Part shown: positions 22,906-34,475 of the stretch, piece after piece | Position numbering within the stretch: position 1 is the first letter of the stretch | Layout of the letters: every line of letters starts with the position of its first letter | From: Trichobilharzia regenti | Taxonomy: Eukaryota > Platyhelminthes > Trematoda > Strigeidida > Schistosomatidae | Assembly: GCA_944472135.2 (NCBI GenBank) | Contig: OX235263.1 | Location: 29,379,379-29,443,378, forward strand | DNA: 64,000 nucleotides | Direction: 5' to 3' | Program-made: the position numbers and the translations under genes | Notes under the pieces: model-generated | What the model saw: the letters and a program-made list of their open reading frames with translations, nothing else | The model's database searches: none | Told to the model about the DNA's origin: nothing

Positions 22906-23908
22906 AATAAGATAGTCCAATCCACTCTGCTCTCTTTAGACTTTGATAATTTTGTGACGTAATTCTAATGATTAATCCAGCTCAGAGATCTCAACTACGT
23001 AAAAATCATCCAAATGAGCTACAAATCTCCATCATAACTAACGATTATCTCTTATCATGGTACATACATTATTAGATAATAATAATAATAATAAAGATAA
23101 TTTAAGGCGTTACACTAAACTATTTCTGGCTGCAGTTATATTTTGTTATTGTATTCTATCATGACTCAGTAAAATGAAATTACTAAACATTTTTAAAGGA
23201 TTTTCAATGTTTAATCAGGCACTGTGTTATGTTATATAACATAATGTATGTAGAGATAAGTGTAATTCGTTTATATTACTACGAAAAAGTTTGATACAGA
23301 TACATACATACACACACACACACTTAGAGACCGGTGGCTAACATACGCCTACACTACACTACACACAAAGCACCAGAGCATTATTCTCTTTTTTTTCAAC
23401 CAATCATATCTCTCGTAGAATAAACAGTTTCATAATTTTGGCTTGCTGATTACTAACTAAAACATGTCCATATATAGGACTAATACGTGCGATGAATATT
23501 TAAGACTGACTAATGGTTTGTTTTCTTAAAGAATTCAGTATAACTGACTGAATATGGTGGTGTAAGTAAATAGCCATCACCACCAACACCACCAAAACAA
23601 TAACGGCAACAACAACGACAGTGCCAACAGCTACTCACATTGAAAAAAACACAACAACTTATCACGACAAAACAGCAATAATCAAAATAAGACTAACATT
23701 TTTATTGTATAATACGGATGTGAATGACTCATGAAAAATGTTATATTTAAAAGGATTTTATATAACTTATTATTATTATGTTTAAATGTTTCAAATTGTT
23801 CTGTTTCTTTTACAAATTGTACAGAGTCAACTATAGCAAAATTTAATTACACGTATTTGCGTCAAACGTATTCACTTTACAGTTGTATCAAGCATATCAC
23901 AACCTTTA
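22906..23908. other. spacer with short microsatellites
   Basis: (TAA)n near 23077 and (CA)n near 23308-23323; no gene. Confidence 0.5.
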
Positions 23909-24168
23909 GATGACTGCAGGATTTCATCATGAGCTGACATCAGTTAGAGAACCACTGGAAAACCTAGGAGGACTGCACAGCTGTTTCGTCCTAGTCTGGG
24001 ATTCTTCGGCAGTACACACCCACCAGGGTTCGAACCAAGGACCTTCTGGTTACAAGGCTAGCGAGCTCGTAGACCATTGAACCAGTGGGACCCAATCCAA
24101 TGACCAGCCTGTGAATTCTAACTTCTGACAATTCACGGTATAGTGCGACCGTTTCACAAATGTCTTCT
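23909..24168 (-). mobile_element. SINE-B, minus arm of inverted pair 3
   Basis: Reverse complement: head GGTTCAATGGTCTACGAGCT, box B CTTGGTTCGAACCCTGG, hammerhead relic GTACTG CCGAAGA ATCCC AGACTA GGAC GAAA CAGCTGTG CAGTCC (core U4 changed to C; stem I and II mostly kept). Confidence 0.8.
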
Positions 24169-24275
24169 GTCCAATACTCCCAGGTTTTCCAGTGGTTCTC
24201 TAAATGATGTCAGCTCATGATGAAATCCTCCATGCAATCAAACACAATATCCCTACAGAACCAATACTTGAAGAT
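24169..24275 (+). mobile_element. SINE-B 3' half, plus arm of inverted pair 3
   Basis: TCCAATACTCCCAGGTTTTC through TCATGATGAAATCC to ACCAATACTTGAA. It begins exactly at the hammerhead cleavage position of the family (the base after GTC), so it could represent a fragment that started at a ribozyme-generated end. Confidence 0.75.
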
Positions 24276-24411
24276 TACAGGATTGCTATTCGATAAAGTG
24301 GAAAGAGAGTTTCCATTAAGAGTTAATATTCATCATTCATGTATCACTATGTTGTCAGCATTTTTGACAGCTGGATGGTTAGAAATAATAGGCAGGAAGG
24401 CATGCACCAGG

Positions 24412-24570
24412 ATTTAGTGCCTATTAGTACTTAGTGGCAATGTCTCTGATTGCACCAGCGAGTAACACAGTTTCGAATCATATTTAGGTGATCACTTCTT
24501 TTATGGTCTAGGATGACAAGTGTCAAGAGGCATGAAAACTAAGTGCAGGTCTTCCACTGGACGTTATTCC
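24412..24570 (+). mobile_element. SINE-C relic
   Basis: TAGTACTTAGTGGCAATGTC (box A region), CAGTTTCGAATCA (box B), then GGATGACAAGTGTCAAGAGG and CATGAAAACTAAGTGCAGG, collinear with the SINE-C head and hammerhead but heavily mutated. Confidence 0.5.
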
Positions 24571-26124
24571 AAAACTTGCACCACAGTGTCGAACCCGCTA
24601 AACAGGTGACCATATCTCAATCAATCATGACCACTAAAAACTAGACACATGACACTGATCATACCACAATGGTTAGACAACGCAATTGTAATTAGTAGAT
24701 TAAGAGTGAATTCTTCAGTTTGGGACTGTCAATTAAATCTATTTCCTCCATTATGCTTTTCATTTGATAAGAATACACTGGTCAACTGCAGACTTCATAT
24801 TACTTAGTTATAAATCTGAAGACAGACTATCTTTTGCAACATGTAGTAGTGAATTGAATAACTAAGTGATACAGCCTCTGACTGATGTACTTTAGGATTT
24901 TTCAGGTAGCATAAGCTTCCTCTAGCTTACAAACAACACTTAATGATGTCTGCTAATAACCAAGAGGATTAAATCAATCAGTACTCTTTATCATTTGATA
25001 TCTAAGAATTAACATGTTTAGTTGCACGTGTTTACGGAGGGAATCGTAGATATTGTCAGAGAATTTAGTTTGTTAGTTTCAATAACTAAAGTATCCTAGT
25101 GAATCGCAGATGATGAGACATTCCTACTAATTAACACCAAATATGCAATCTTGTTTTCAGTAGCTAAATGAGTTTTACAGTTGAAGTGTCACTCGCATCA
25201 GTACTCAAAAACTGAAGTTTAGTAAGGCATTCTAATCTATACCATAAAATGGGAATTCGTTAACCGGGTATTAGGTAAGTTTATGTCTTCACTGACCACT
25301 CTTAACAATACTTAAAACTGCAATTACACCAACTCTGAAGAGAAGTCAGACGGCGATTGCGACACATTTTCTTAGGGCTTATGAGGAGTCTCTGTAGTGG
25401 ACAAATAGACTGGAAAATCTCTCCTGGACTATCTATTTATAATATCTAAACTTATTTAGACATTTCAACTAACCTTCGAATTATTATATGCATTTCCCCT
25501 AGAGTGTGTATGATTACTTTGAAACTCGTATATCACATGCTAATTTCGACTTGTACTATTTACCTCTGTCCTTGTTTAATCTTTAATTGTAATTCTTCTT
25601 TTTGTGATCACGTGTGCATTGACAGTGTGGTTGAGTGCATGAAGGTCATTCTGATGCTGAATTATCTCCGGGAGGCCTTGGTGTGTGATTCTTATGGACA
25701 AAGCTCTTGATCTCACCTTGTTGGGAATATTTTTCCTCGATTCTAAGTATATTTTACAGCTGAACTTTGGTTAACTAATTTTTGTTTTACAGTACTTGTT
25801 TTGTATTTAGAAACCTTCACTACTTGTGTAGTTGCCTCACAGCACTGTTGAGGTAAATTTTAGTTTTGATGTTATTATTGTTTAATAGAATCGCTAAAAT
25901 ATTGAAGAATAATCGTCTTTTCCTTGTATTTGGAACATTAATGTGGTAAAAAGGGTATTAGGTGTACTATGTGCACTACAATTTTAACCACTATATTTTA
26001 AGTTAAAGAATACAGTGTTATATCTTATATCCATATCCACCCTGTTGAAATTTTTTATCCGAACTCAGCTATCGGATTCATTAATCAGTAGTCTTCGGGG
26101 ATCACTAAGAATTGATTCGTTTCA
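24571..26124. other. spacer, no gene seen
   Basis: Open frames up to 68 codons (25504-25710) show no recognisable domain and are within chance length. Confidence 0.45.
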
Positions 26125-26260
26125 AGTTAGATCACAATTTGATATCATTTAGAGAACCTTTGAAAACCACAGAGTACTTGATAACTTTTTCGTTCCTGTA
26201 CGGGATTCACCACTACTGAGCACCGATGATCCCATGGGACCTTCAGATCATGAGGCGAGC
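26125..26260 (-). mobile_element. SINE-B-like relic
   Basis: Reverse complement has ATCCCGTACAGGAACGAAAA, a decayed stem II plus GAAA, followed by CAAGTACTC and GGTTTTCAAAGGTTCTC as in SINE-B. Head not recognisable. Confidence 0.45.
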
Positions 26261-26446
26261 CTGTTGACGGTTCTCTTAATGATATCGGTTTGCACTCGAA
26301 CCTAAAATAATTTATTTCCCTTACGAACATTCTGATCGGTAGACTAATTATTTTGCTTGTTTAAAATCTACTTATAATTAGAATAAACACATTGAATTAT
26401 TGTTTATTGAGATGTTGAAGCCTTGTTGCCAGTGTATTTACATGTA

Positions 26447-26514
26447 TCTCAGTCAGTGAAACATTATGTCTGAAATTCAAAGGTCACTAGTTTGAATCGT
26501 GTAGTTATTTTCTT
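26447..26514 (+). repeat. isolated tRNA-like promoter relic
   Basis: TATCTCAGTCAGTGAAAC resembles box A and AGTTTGAATCG 40 bases later resembles box B. No body can be attached; directly followed by an RTE-II copy. Confidence 0.3.
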
Positions 26515-26515
26515 T

Positions 26516-27150
26516 ACCTACCTGGGAAGCATCGTTTCCACTACAGACGGACGGAACTGATGAGGATATCAAAGAAAAGATCGAGAAAGTAAGACAAGCT
26601 TTCATTACTCTCAAGTCTGTGTGGAGGTCAACAGCACTCAGCATCAAAAATAACATCCGTCCGGATTTTCACCTCCAATGTGAAGTCAGTCAGTGCTACT
26701 ATACGATTGGATCAGAGACTTGTCGCGTCATAAAGAGCACCTCAAACAAACTTCGGAACTTCATTAACAGTTGTCTTCGCTCAATACCTTGCTCGAGATC
26801 AGATGGCCGGCCAGAAAAGATCAGGAACAGGGATCTCTGGCAACGAGCGAACCAACACAGCAGGGACCGATTGTGAAACAAATAGGCAGGAAGAAATGGA
26901 GATGGATTGGCTGGCCATACACTGAGGAAACCATCAAGTGACATCACTGGCGAGCCATTGCTCGAGTTGAACCCGAAAGGGAAGCGGGCGGCGAGTTGGT
27001 CGTCCGAGAGTGGGGTGACTTAGAGGAGGTCATGTGAAGAGAAGATGAAAGCATGTGGGCAGACTTGGAGCGGGGTGAAAACGTTGGCAGAAAACAGAAG
27101 TCAGTGGAGAAGGGCAGCTGAAGCCCTATGTTCCTCTAGGAATTAAAGGA
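26516..27150 (+). mobile_element. RTE-II retrotransposon, 3' copy
   Basis: Begins TACCTGGGAAGCATCGTTTC (YLGSIV), then thumb and tail coding sequence: LKSVW, the GSET region, CLRS, RWPARKDQEQGSL, TRQ/ARVEP, ending GAAGCCCTATGTTCCTCTAG and AATTAAAGGATA. It lacks the 4-bp insertions seen in the copies at 17713 (GCCA type) and 17769 (CTAG), so it shows the uninserted state at both sites, but has GGAC at about 26551 and TCCG at about 26660. Confidence 0.85.
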
Positions 27151-28034
27151 TATACTAATAATAATGATTTGAGTTGTTCTTCTAAACTTTAATCAATAAA
27201 CTCTTCGTTTAAGATCAGTCTAGTATATTTAGTATAAATCGTATAGTATAGTTAATAAAAAAAAGTTTTCAATAACTAACATTAATACTTCAGAACAGGC
27301 AAAACAAAGGTATAAAATAAAACACAAAAAAGTGTATAGCACTGCATTACACGTTCATACAACATGTATATATGTATATATAAGTAATCAGGTAACTAAA
27401 TCAGATTTCACCTGAGTCTATTTCAGAATCGTTTGCCAGAGAGAAAACCAAAATACTCATTTCAATATCATCCTGTTGAAACATGAAAATTTGTTTACTA
27501 CAAAACTAGAAAAGTCCAGATAAATAGTATTTTTTCTAAACTAAAGATTTACATAAGAGGAAAGAAGTAGTAAATAGACTATTTAGAGATTGAGTTTCAT
27601 TGAAGGTATGTAATTTTACTTGCAAGTGTCTGTGTGTGCCTGTGTGTCTGTGATGCACATGTTTCTGCTGTTGAATAAAAATGTTTTTAATGTATAAATT
27701 AGTTAGAATCATCCTTGAACTTAAAGTATTAGATCATGAACTCTGTTGTTCAGTGTATTGTTTAGACATATATATAAAAGGATAATTTTTGCATATGTAA
27801 TGCTTTAAACAATGTACTCTTTACAGGTAAAGTAGACAAACATTACAGCATAAATAAAAAGAACCTGTTATGCATAGTATAACCTTGAATAGAGTGTAAA
27901 AATAATATTATATGGGGTAGATTTTAGCTAGATAGTATTGACGATTGCTTCTGTCATCGATACTTTTTCAACTGACTACTTATCATTTGCTTACTTATCA
28001 TCACATGTTGTTTATTTCATTTCTTGAGTTTCGA
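27151..28034. other. spacer, no gene seen
   Basis: AT-rich; short GT-rich run near 27625. Confidence 0.5.
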
Positions 28035-28240
28035 ATGGAGTGAGGCTTGAGGCCTTGCGGTTGCAGTGGTGTTGTCCTTTTTACAGGGTAAAGGTGCTAA
28101 TCTCATATCTAACAGTCTCTCTTTTTCAGGTTTAATATGGGCCTGTAAACGACGCGAGGTTTAGGAGTGCGTCAGCCGAGAATAGATCCTCAGACCACAT
28201 GAGTGATGGGCAGCATTCTACCTTCGAACCACCGATTCAT
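28035..28240 (-). mobile_element. old SINE-D relic
   Basis: Reverse complement retains a GACGCACTCCTAAACCTCG block, a body similar to GAGAGACTGTTAGATATGAG, and GCAAGGCCTCAAGCC near the tail. Strongly diverged. Confidence 0.5.
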
Positions 28241-28727
28241 ATAACTGTTAGTAACACATGACAGATTCAATCTACCGTACTACTCCGAGTACGTCAGTAC
28301 AGTTTTTGGAAGGTGGGGATTTCCGTTCATTACAAATCCTTAAGGGGCATAAAATATAATTAATAATAATAATAGTGGTAAAGCTTTATTTAAGACAGTA
28401 TGCTGGTATACGGTACAAAAGTTTTCAGCATACTCAGTTCCAAAGTACTCTTTTCTTCACACAGGACTCACATGTAAAGTAATAATCTGAAGTATATCTT
28501 CATTTCGTTGAAGAATTCTACAGCGTTTACTTGGGAGAAAGTTAAATCATCGCGCAAGTTTATGTATAGGTCATTTGATATAACTGGAAGATTAAAACAA
28601 CGATAAATCCAGATGAAACTAAGCATTTTGGAGGAAAGTAATTTCGGTAGCCCAATGATTTGGGCAGGCCGCCAGTAAATTTATCATTAGAACAATATCA
28701 GTTATAATAAAGTGAACTGGTATTGGT

Positions 28728-28974
28728 TATAGGATTTCATCATGAGCTAACATCAGTTAGAGAACCATTGGGAAACCTGGGAGTACTGGAAAGCTGTTTC
28801 GTCCTAGTGTGGGACTCTTCATCAGTACGCACCCACCCAGGACCTTCTGGTTACCAGGCTAGCGAGCTCGTAGACCATTAAGCCACTGGGACCAGATCCA
28901 ATGACCAATCCATGAATTCTAACTTCTGACAGTTCACGATATAGCGCGACCGTTAGTCAATGTCTCCTTAAAGG
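28728..28974 (-). mobile_element. SINE-B, minus arm of inverted pair 4
   Basis: Reverse complement: head with GTGGCTTAATGGTCTACG; box B is lost in a deletion at the AAGGTCCTGGGTGGG junction; hammerhead relic GTACTG ATGAAGA GTCCC ACACTA GGAC GAAA CAGCTTTC CAGTAC (C3 is A); 3' end CATGATGAAATCC. Confidence 0.8.
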
Positions 28975-29232
28975 CATTCGAAGTTGAAATTCATGGGGTG
29001 GTCATTGGATCGGGTCCCAGTGGCTTTATGGTCTACGAGTTTGCCTTGTAACTACAAGGTCCTGGGTTCAAACCCTGGCGGTGGGTGAGCACTTTCGAAG
29101 AATCCAAAACTAGGCTGACGAAACAGATGTCCATTACTCCCAAGTTTCCCAATGGTTCTCTAACTGATGTCAGCTCATGATGAAATCCTGTAACCAATTA
29201 ATCAAATCCCTACATACCAATACTTGAACTGG
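28975..29232 (+). mobile_element. SINE-B, plus arm of inverted pair 4
   Basis: GAAGTTGAAATTCATGGGG, box A region CAGTGGCTTTATGGTC, box B GGGTTCAAACCCTGG, decayed hammerhead (TTCGAAGAATCC then AGGCTGACGAAACAG, with the extra trinucleotide), full 3' end to ACCAATACTTGAA. Confidence 0.8.
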
Positions 29233-30433
29233 TATTCTTCGTTTTATTTTTCTATAGCTTAGTATTTCCTGAAAATTTCTCATTCTTTTCATACTCGATT
29301 TCGTAAAACGTTTCTGATTGAAAACAAAATTAGAAGATGAGTACAAAATCATTAGGATTTTCTGTGTATTGTCAGCGTATTTATTATTCACCTGTTCATC
29401 TAATTCATCTTATACTGATGATGTCTGCAAAAAACTTTTCTTCTGAAGGCAAAATTAGTTGGAAAAGTTTTATGAACAGATGTTACAAAATGGATGCCCT
29501 TCATCATCAGTTCATTTTGTAATTAGTTGTTTTTTTTTCATTTACTTCACAAACTCACATACATAATGTAAGCACAGAATTTTTTATTTTGAAAAGCAAA
29601 GCAAACAGAACGGTTATTAAAGTCAACTAAGAGGCAAATGATAACTATAGCCTTACCGTTGTAATCTAATCTTATCCCCACTACTATTACTTGACTAGTC
29701 ATTGTGTGGACTATAATTGGAGGAAGAACAAAACAATGTGCAGAATAATGCAGGTCCATTTTATCTTATGCGCTTTCTTCAGCTACGTACAGCCCACAAC
29801 AATCAGTACAACGTGTTACAATACAGTTGTAGCTTTTTTTTTTTAAAGTTCATCAATAGAAATCGGACACCAAGTATTGAACAGTTTGATAGGGTCAAAG
29901 TCAAGTAAAACATGAGCATGACAAGTTGAGTTATTTTATTCTGCCACCCACAACAATATTTTCTTAAGACAACTCTCTTTCCTTCTCTAATTAGGTATGT
30001 ATTTAAACCAATTTAACAGAACTTATCATTCTTATGTTTTACTTAACTGTGACTGTGTTACAATCTTCATTATTGGATAGCTGATCCCTATTAATGAACT
30101 GAAACATTGTTAAAATTTTTGGTCACAATACGTCGTACTGAGTGTTATGAGCTATTAACAGCTGAAAATCATCCACGAAATAGAAGGAATCCATGTTATT
30201 CTGCTGCAGTGTTTTGTTCTTGCTCTTTTCATGGTTGCACATTTACGAGTTAAGGAGAGAAAATGAATGCGAAGATGCAGTCAGACTGCCAAAGATATAT
30301 TGCGAAAATATATCACATTTTCCAGATAAGCTCCAACTTTTTAGTTATGTTATCCAAATAATAGCTTTACTGTTTGAAAGCAAGGGAAATTTCCGCTATA
30401 CCTGTGATGGCGTTTAATTTTAAAAATGAATAT
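29233..30433. other. spacer, no gene seen
   Basis: Several 60-75 codon frames; none has a recognisable domain. Confidence 0.45.
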
Positions 30434-30539
30434 CATTATTATTAATTGCTCCCTTGGGTTCCTAGTGGAACATAGGGCTTCAACTCCACGTCCCCACCTA
30501 TCACTTCTGTCTTCCTTCTGCTGTACTTTTCACCTGCAT

Positions 30540-32633
30540 TCATGTTAGTCCATACTCATTCAACTCCTCTTCACACCATCTCCTCCATGTCACCCTTGGA
30601 CGTACCACACGCCGCTTCCCTTTCCGCCTGGTTCCACTCGAGCGATGGACTGACGCTCGTGCGATGTCACTCAGCCGCCTCCTCAGCGAGCGAGTGTCCA
30701 ATCCATCTCCACTTTCTCCTGCATAATTATTTGTTGTTTGGCGATTAGTTCTTGTTTTGTTTGTTTCCAGCCATAGTTTCTTGTTGGTGATTGTTTCCGG
30801 CCCGGCCATCTGATCTTCAGTATACATCCAGCGAAGACAGTTGTTGATAAAAGTGAGGTCTGCAACAGGCTGTTGGAAATATTCTTTGTCACCCACCCGC
30901 CAAGCTTGTGATCCATATAGAATAGCTGACTGACTTGACGTTTGTATTGAAAATCTGACCGAATTTTGTTGTTGATGTTGGCTGAGTGACGAAGATTTCC
31001 AGATTGATTGTTTCAGGTTGATGAATGTGTTTCTCGTTCGCCTTCCCGATTCTCGCTCGATTTGACATCCTCGTCCGTTCCGACTCCTGTAGTTGAGACA
31101 ATGCTCAGTGCTAGATAAGTGAGTGAATGAAGTAATCTCTTTCAAATCCCTCCCGTTGATGGTGGCGATTGATGCTGGATGTTTCTGTGGTTGCTGTTGT
31201 TGATGTTGGTGGTTGGTTATTTTCATCACCTCCGTCTTGTCTATGTTCACTTGGAGTCCTGTCTTCGCCGACTGCTTCTTCGACCAGTTTGTCGGTCGGT
31301 TTTCGCTTGTAAGTCTTCGATTTGACAGTGACATCAAACATAAATCATCCACGCGCGAAATCCAGGTCTTCTAGGTTCTTCACGTCGGTCGGTCCAGGAT
31401 ATCCCTTGTCTTCTCGTTTCCCACTGCACTGTCTGACGCATAATCCAGTCAGTCCACGACAATTAGGAATATCATTGGTGATAGATAATATGCACTCTTG
31501 TCTGACTCCTGTGTTTACTCCAAACGCCTCGCTGAGTTTTCCGTTGTGGATCACTTGACATGTGCCCCGTTGTCGTACAGCTGTTGAATAAGGTTGATGA
31601 ATATTTGGGGTACGCCGTAGTACTCGAGTAGTTTCCAAATTACTTCACGGTCAACGCTGTCTGTCGAAGGCCTTCTCAAAGTCTATAAAGTTGAGGTAGA
31701 GGTTTGATTGCCATTCCATGCTTTGTTCTGTGATGATGATGCGTAGAGTTGCAATTTGGTCAGTACATGATTTGCCTTTCCTGAATCCAGCTTGTTCTGG
31801 TCGGAGTTCTGTCTCCAGTGCGTCCTTTAATCTCTCCAGGATGATGCGACTCAGGATTTTACTTGGCGTCGACAGGAGCATGATTCCTCGCCAGTTCTTG
31901 CAGAGTGGTAGTTTCACGAGGTAACCTTTCTTCCTTAGACTTTCCTCCAGTCAGTAGGCACCTTTCCCTCCTTCCAGACCTTTTGCAATAATGGAGTCAG
32001 CATGTCTGCTGTAGTCTCTGGGTCTGCTTTCAGTGCTTCAGGGGGTATTCCATCTGGTCCGGCTGCTTTTCCAGCTTTCAGAAGCTTGATTGCGTTCAAG
32101 ACTTCAGCTCTCGTTGGAGGATTGGTGTCAACTTGCAGTTGTGTGCGCGCTGTTGTTGGTATTTCTGGACGGGTTGCAGGTGATGGTCGGTTCAAGAGTC
32201 CTTTGAAGTGATCCGCCCATTGTTTAATCTGTTTTTCTTCCTTGGTAATTGGGTTCCCTTGGCTGTCTTTTATAGGTTTCGCTTGTGTTGATCTCTTCCC
32301 GGATAGAGATTTGGTTATCTGATATAGTGTCCTCAGGTCCCTTTTGCCTGCTGCCTTCTCAGCTTCAGTGGCCAGGTTGTCGTAGAATCGTCTTTTGTCC
32401 TTCCTAGCACTCTTCTTCACTTCTTTGTCCAGTGCTGTGTAAGTTGAGCTCGTCTCCTTCTCCTGTCCGTCCTTGCATTGAATCATTTTCTCTTTCACCA
32501 TTCTCCTCTCTTCTATTAATTTCCAAGTGTCCGTTGAGAGCCATTCTTGTCTTGTCTCTTCTTTCTTCCTAGAACCGTTGAACACGTTTCGTTGAGAATC
32601 GCCTTCAGAGACTTCCAATGTTCTTCCACGCAT
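30540..32633 (-). pseudogene. RTE-I reverse transcriptase, frameshifted
   Basis: Segments in order: 32633-31935 (EWLSTDTWKL, ending AGKAAGPDGIPPEALKAD and VWKEGKVPTDW), 31917-31651 (KNWRGIMLLSTPSKILSRI, EQAGFRKGKSCTDQIATLRI, IDFEKAFD with the motif A catalytic Asp), 31638-31345 (VNTGVRQECILS motif B; NLEDLDFARG), 31352-30540 (DDLCLMSL, then VNIDKTEVMKIT, RRWCEEELNEYG). Each joint is a small insertion: a 5-bp repeat at about 32551, a 14-bp gain near 31945, GACA duplicated at about 31660, TATC duplicated at about 31475, ACTG duplicated at about 31446, and four extra bases inside FADD at 31353. No functional RT can be made from one frame. Confidence 0.88.
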
Positions 32634-33595
32634 GATTCTTCAGTGATGTCGCGTAGTGTTTCCTGCTTTGCTCTGACAGTTGCAGTGAAAGTGTCTTTTG
32701 TGGTTGTGTCCTTCAGTAATTGAGTGTTGAACTTGCATTGTGGCCTATCCCCAGCTATCCTCGAGGCTTTTAGTTTCACCTTGAAAGTCCCTTCTACTAG
32801 ATAGTGGTCTGAACCCACATCTGCTCCTCTCCTTGACCTTGTGTCCAGTAGGCTCCGTCTCCACTTTCTTGAAATTGAGATGAAGTCTATTTGGTTCTTG
32901 GTGTTTCCATCTGGTGAAATCCATGTCGTCTTGTGTATATCCTTGTGTTTGAACACACTACCACCAATCACCAAATCATTGAAGGCGCAGAAGTCTGAGA
33001 AGAGTTCACCATTGTCGTTCATTTCGCCGAGGGCCTCACGACCCATGGTGAGTTCTCTTCCTGTGTTGTCTCCTCCCAGCTTCGCATTCATGTCGCCCAT
33101 CAGGATTTTGATATCGCCATTTGGGACGTTGTCCATTATTGCTTGTAGTTGTCTGTAGAACGCCTCCTTCTTCTCTTGTTCTGAGACGTTTGTAGGCGCA
33201 TAGCATTGAATGACTGTAACTTTCCTTCCTTTTGAGTTGAACCTGGCTGTCATTATCCTGGAGGAGATTGGTTCCCACTGCATGAGAGCTTTGGTTGCTG
33301 TTGGTGACATCATGATGGCCACTCCCTCGGTGTGCTCGTGGTTGTCCTCTGGGTGGCCGGAAAAGATTACTGTCTCTCCAGTAGGTAGTTGGCACCTTCC
33401 AGTTCCGTTCCATCTGCTTTCGCAGATTCCCAACACTTCTATTCTGTACCTTCTCATTTCAGCGGCTATCTGGGCAGCCTTTCCAGTTTCGTACATTGTA
33501 CGAACATTCCAGGTACCCATCCTTACTTTTGCTTTCATCGAAAGAAGGCACATCGGCTGACTGGCTTCCCGAAGGCTTTCACCAGCCTGCGTCAT
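32516..33595 (-). CDS. RTE-I AP-like endonuclease ORF
   Basis: 359 codons from an ATG (MTQAGESLRE) to a premature stop caused by a frame change into the RT. It is an exonuclease-endonuclease-phosphatase fold nuclease that nicks target DNA to prime reverse transcription. Visible catalytic blocks: GTWNVRT (Asn30), ICESRWNG (Glu59), IQCYAPT (Tyr132), LMGDMNAKLG (Asp168, Asn170), NQIDFI (Asp237) and GSDHYLV (Asp263, His264); all canonical residues are present, so the domain could be active if translated. In an intact element it would continue directly into the RT in one polyprotein. The same N-terminus occurs in the deleted copy at 49358-50595. Confidence 0.9.
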   Translation of the reverse strand: MTQAGESLREASQPMCLLSMKAKVRMGTWNVRTMYETGKAAQIAAEMRRYRIEVLGICESRWNGTGRCQLPTGETVIFSGHPEDNHEHTEGVAIMMSPTATKALMQWEPISSRIMTARFNSKGRKVTVIQCYAPTNVSEQEKKEAFYRQLQAIMDNVPNGDIKILMGDMNAKLGGDNTGRELTMGREALGEMNDNGELFSDFCAFNDLVIGGSVFKHKDIHKTTWISPDGNTKNQIDFISISRKWRRSLLDTRSRRGADVGSDHYLVEGTFKVKLKASRIAGDRPQCKFNTQLLKDTTTKDTFTATVRAKQETLRDITEESCVEEHWKSLKAILNETCSTVLGRKKRQDKNGSQRTLGN

Positions 33596-34040
33596 TTCAC
33601 TTCCCCGATTCCAGCGAAAAATAAGGCTATTGTTTATATTTTTAGAATTTTTAATATATTTATTCGTTGAAGTTTCTGTAGCGATTTGGTTGTTTTACGG
33701 GGGTGGAGTTGCTAGCACCACACCCCAACCCTCCCTCTTTATCCGGGCTTGGGACCGGCTAGAAAACTAGGAAGCTAGTAGCCTAGCAAGCTGGTATCTG
33801 GCGGGGTTTTTAAATACGAGTAAAACATAAATATGCATTTCATAGAAATCAGAACGAGTGAAACGACCATCTGGTGGGCAGATCACTTCTGTTTGACCAG
33901 CAAGCGGTATTAAATGGTATCAGCAGTTTACAATTGCTCATAACAATCAATACTATATACCATCATAAATATTATTTTTACGCCGTACTTAATGAGATAA
34001 AATAGATCAAGAGAATAAATTTTAGAGGAAAGATTTCTGT

Positions 34041-34475
34041 TAAGGGTTTCATCATGAATTGACATCGGATAGAGAACCAATGGAAAAGCCCTAGTTTGGG
34101 ACTCTTCAGCAGTGTTATAAATTTCCACTGGGTTCGAACCTAGGACCTTCACGATATAAGGCCAGCTCGTAGACCATTAGGCCACTGGTACTCGATCCAT
34201 TGGTCCATGAATTCCAACTACTGCCAATTTTACGATTTGGCGCGGCCATTAGCGAATATCACTGGCGAGTATTTGTCCTGACACCCAACCTGCTCTACCC
34301 TACTGGCCACGACTTCTCATTAGAACCTAGATAACCACCTACCTGAATAAGGCCAGTTACTAGCAAGCATCAGATTGATACTCAGGTGTTGGACTGCAGG
34401 GATTTTATTAATTTTGAGATTTCATCATGAACTGACATTGGTTAGAGAACCATTGGAAGACCTGGGAGTACTAGT
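34041..34475 (-). mobile_element. SINE-B, minus copies of inverted cluster 5
   Basis: First copy 34041-34395: head GTGGCCTAATGGTCTACG, box B TAGGTTCGAACCCAG; the hammerhead 5' half CACTG CTGAAGA GTCCC is intact in the core (CTGANGA), but the GAAA half is deleted. After the 5' extension (ACTAGTAACTGGCC), a second truncated minus copy runs 34395-34475. Tandem then inverted order resembles a rearranged satellite-like array. Confidence 0.75.

Larger units (their letters stand above)
30434..33815 (-). mobile_element. RTE-I retrotransposon, near full length
   Basis: The only RTE here with both ends. Minus-strand order: 5' UTR (33815-33596, with GGGAGGGTTGGGGTGTGG and GCTACAGAAACTTCAACG), AP-like endonuclease (33595-32516), RT (32633 to about 31100), thumb/C-terminal tail to 30540, then GAAGCCCTATGTTCCACTAG and a (TAA)n end at 30434. 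Architecture and motifs are RTE clade (SR2/Perere-3-like in schistosomes, from memory of those families). Length about 3.4 kb, near the usual RTE size. The RT half is broken repeatedly; the endonuclease half is nearly clean. Confidence 0.9.

Noticed and set aside
33210..33670. 116- and 93-codon plus-strand frames
   Set aside because: Antisense to the RTE-I endonuclease, whose catalytic motifs are clear on the minus strand.
33640..33815. HDV-like ribozyme at the RTE-I 5' end, as known for some RTE elements
   Set aside because: I could not fold a convincing nested double pseudoknot by eye; a structure search of the 5' 100 nt would decide.
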